From Deltaproteobacteria bacterium (lineage in GTDB: Bacteria > Myxococcota > Kuafuiibacteriia > Kuafuiibacteriales > Kuafuiibacteriaceae), in contig JACKEN010000012.1 of the NCBI GenBank assembly GCA_020632995.1, positions 128,515-192,514 on the forward strand: DNA of 64,000 nt, written 5' to 3'. A program made the position numbers and the translations under genes. Shown one piece after another: positions 63,968 to 64,000 of this stretch. The notes below the pieces were generated by a model, which had not been told where the DNA came from, did no database searches, and worked only from the letters and a program-made list of their open reading frames with translations. Each line of letters begins with the position of its first letter. Positions within the stretch are counted from its first letter, which is position 1.

Positions 63968-64000
63968 CGTGGCGTGCTTATCCTACCTTTGGTGTCCGAT

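Noticed and set aside
1..64000. Prophage, insertion sequence, integron or conjugative element
   Set aside because: No transposase, integrase, phage structural or transfer gene was found, and no long terminal repeats were seen.

Overview
The window is about 70% G+C and dense with genes. It looks like a chromosomal piece of a myxobacterium-like bacterium (Myxococcota or a related former deltaproteobacterium). The evidence is type IV pilus motors PilB and PilT, a Ser/Thr kinase with a transmembrane segment, a DUF4388 protein next to roadblock proteins, many lipoproteins with Asp-Ala-Gly linkers, and a cell-surface protein ending in a Cys-TM-Arg tail. This placement is inferred from gene content; there is no rRNA, and no tRNA was seen.

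Layout. 1-198 is the start of a membrane protein running off the left edge. 199-732 is a spacer built largely of 7-nt tandem repeats. 733-4963 (minus) is a four-gene unit: a KamA-like radical SAM aminomutase, a 3-oxoacid CoA-transferase (A subunit frameshifted, and B), and a HemL-like class III aminotransferase. It can be read as an alpha- to beta-amino-acid to 3-oxoacyl-CoA route. 5097-11383 (minus) encodes a beta-carbonic anhydrase, DabA and two NuoL/M-like proteins, an inorganic-carbon uptake operon. 11540-15035 holds an unknown protein, a Cys-rich lipoprotein and a GT-C glycosyltransferase. 15236-24532 (plus) holds a Ser/Thr kinase, a TPR plus TonB-dependent receptor (frameshifted), a large three-repeat lipoprotein and a TPR protein. 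24857-27409 is a compact signalling operon: roadblock protein, ODP-type di-iron protein, DUF4388 protein, membrane-anchored roadblock-like protein. 27500-36126 holds an M16 peptidase and lipoproteins, including an HExxH protein and a VWA protein, both frameshifted.

36251-39914 is a housekeeping run: prmA, rsmE, atpZ-like, atpI-like, atpB, atpE, ended by a strong terminator. 40653-47740 holds a periplasmic binding protein, an MMPL/RND transporter, a LolA-like protein, a PhyH oxygenase and a DUF1302-like outer-membrane barrel. 47887-50427 is a lipoprotein type I pullulanase. 50405-56156 (minus) joins a catalytically dead subtilase-like protein, a sensor histidine kinase and an acyltransferase. 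56213-63967 carries ribF, aroE, pilB and pilT, with pilB and pilT separated by an NAD(P)-binding protein, a MauG-type peroxidase and a LysR regulator.

Two features cut across the window. First, about a dozen single-base frameshifts break otherwise well-conserved reading frames, several at short homopolymers. Residual assembly errors are the simplest explanation. Second, a short imperfect inverted repeat, GCAAG-N4-CTTGC and variants, recurs across many genes on both strands and in more than one codon phase.
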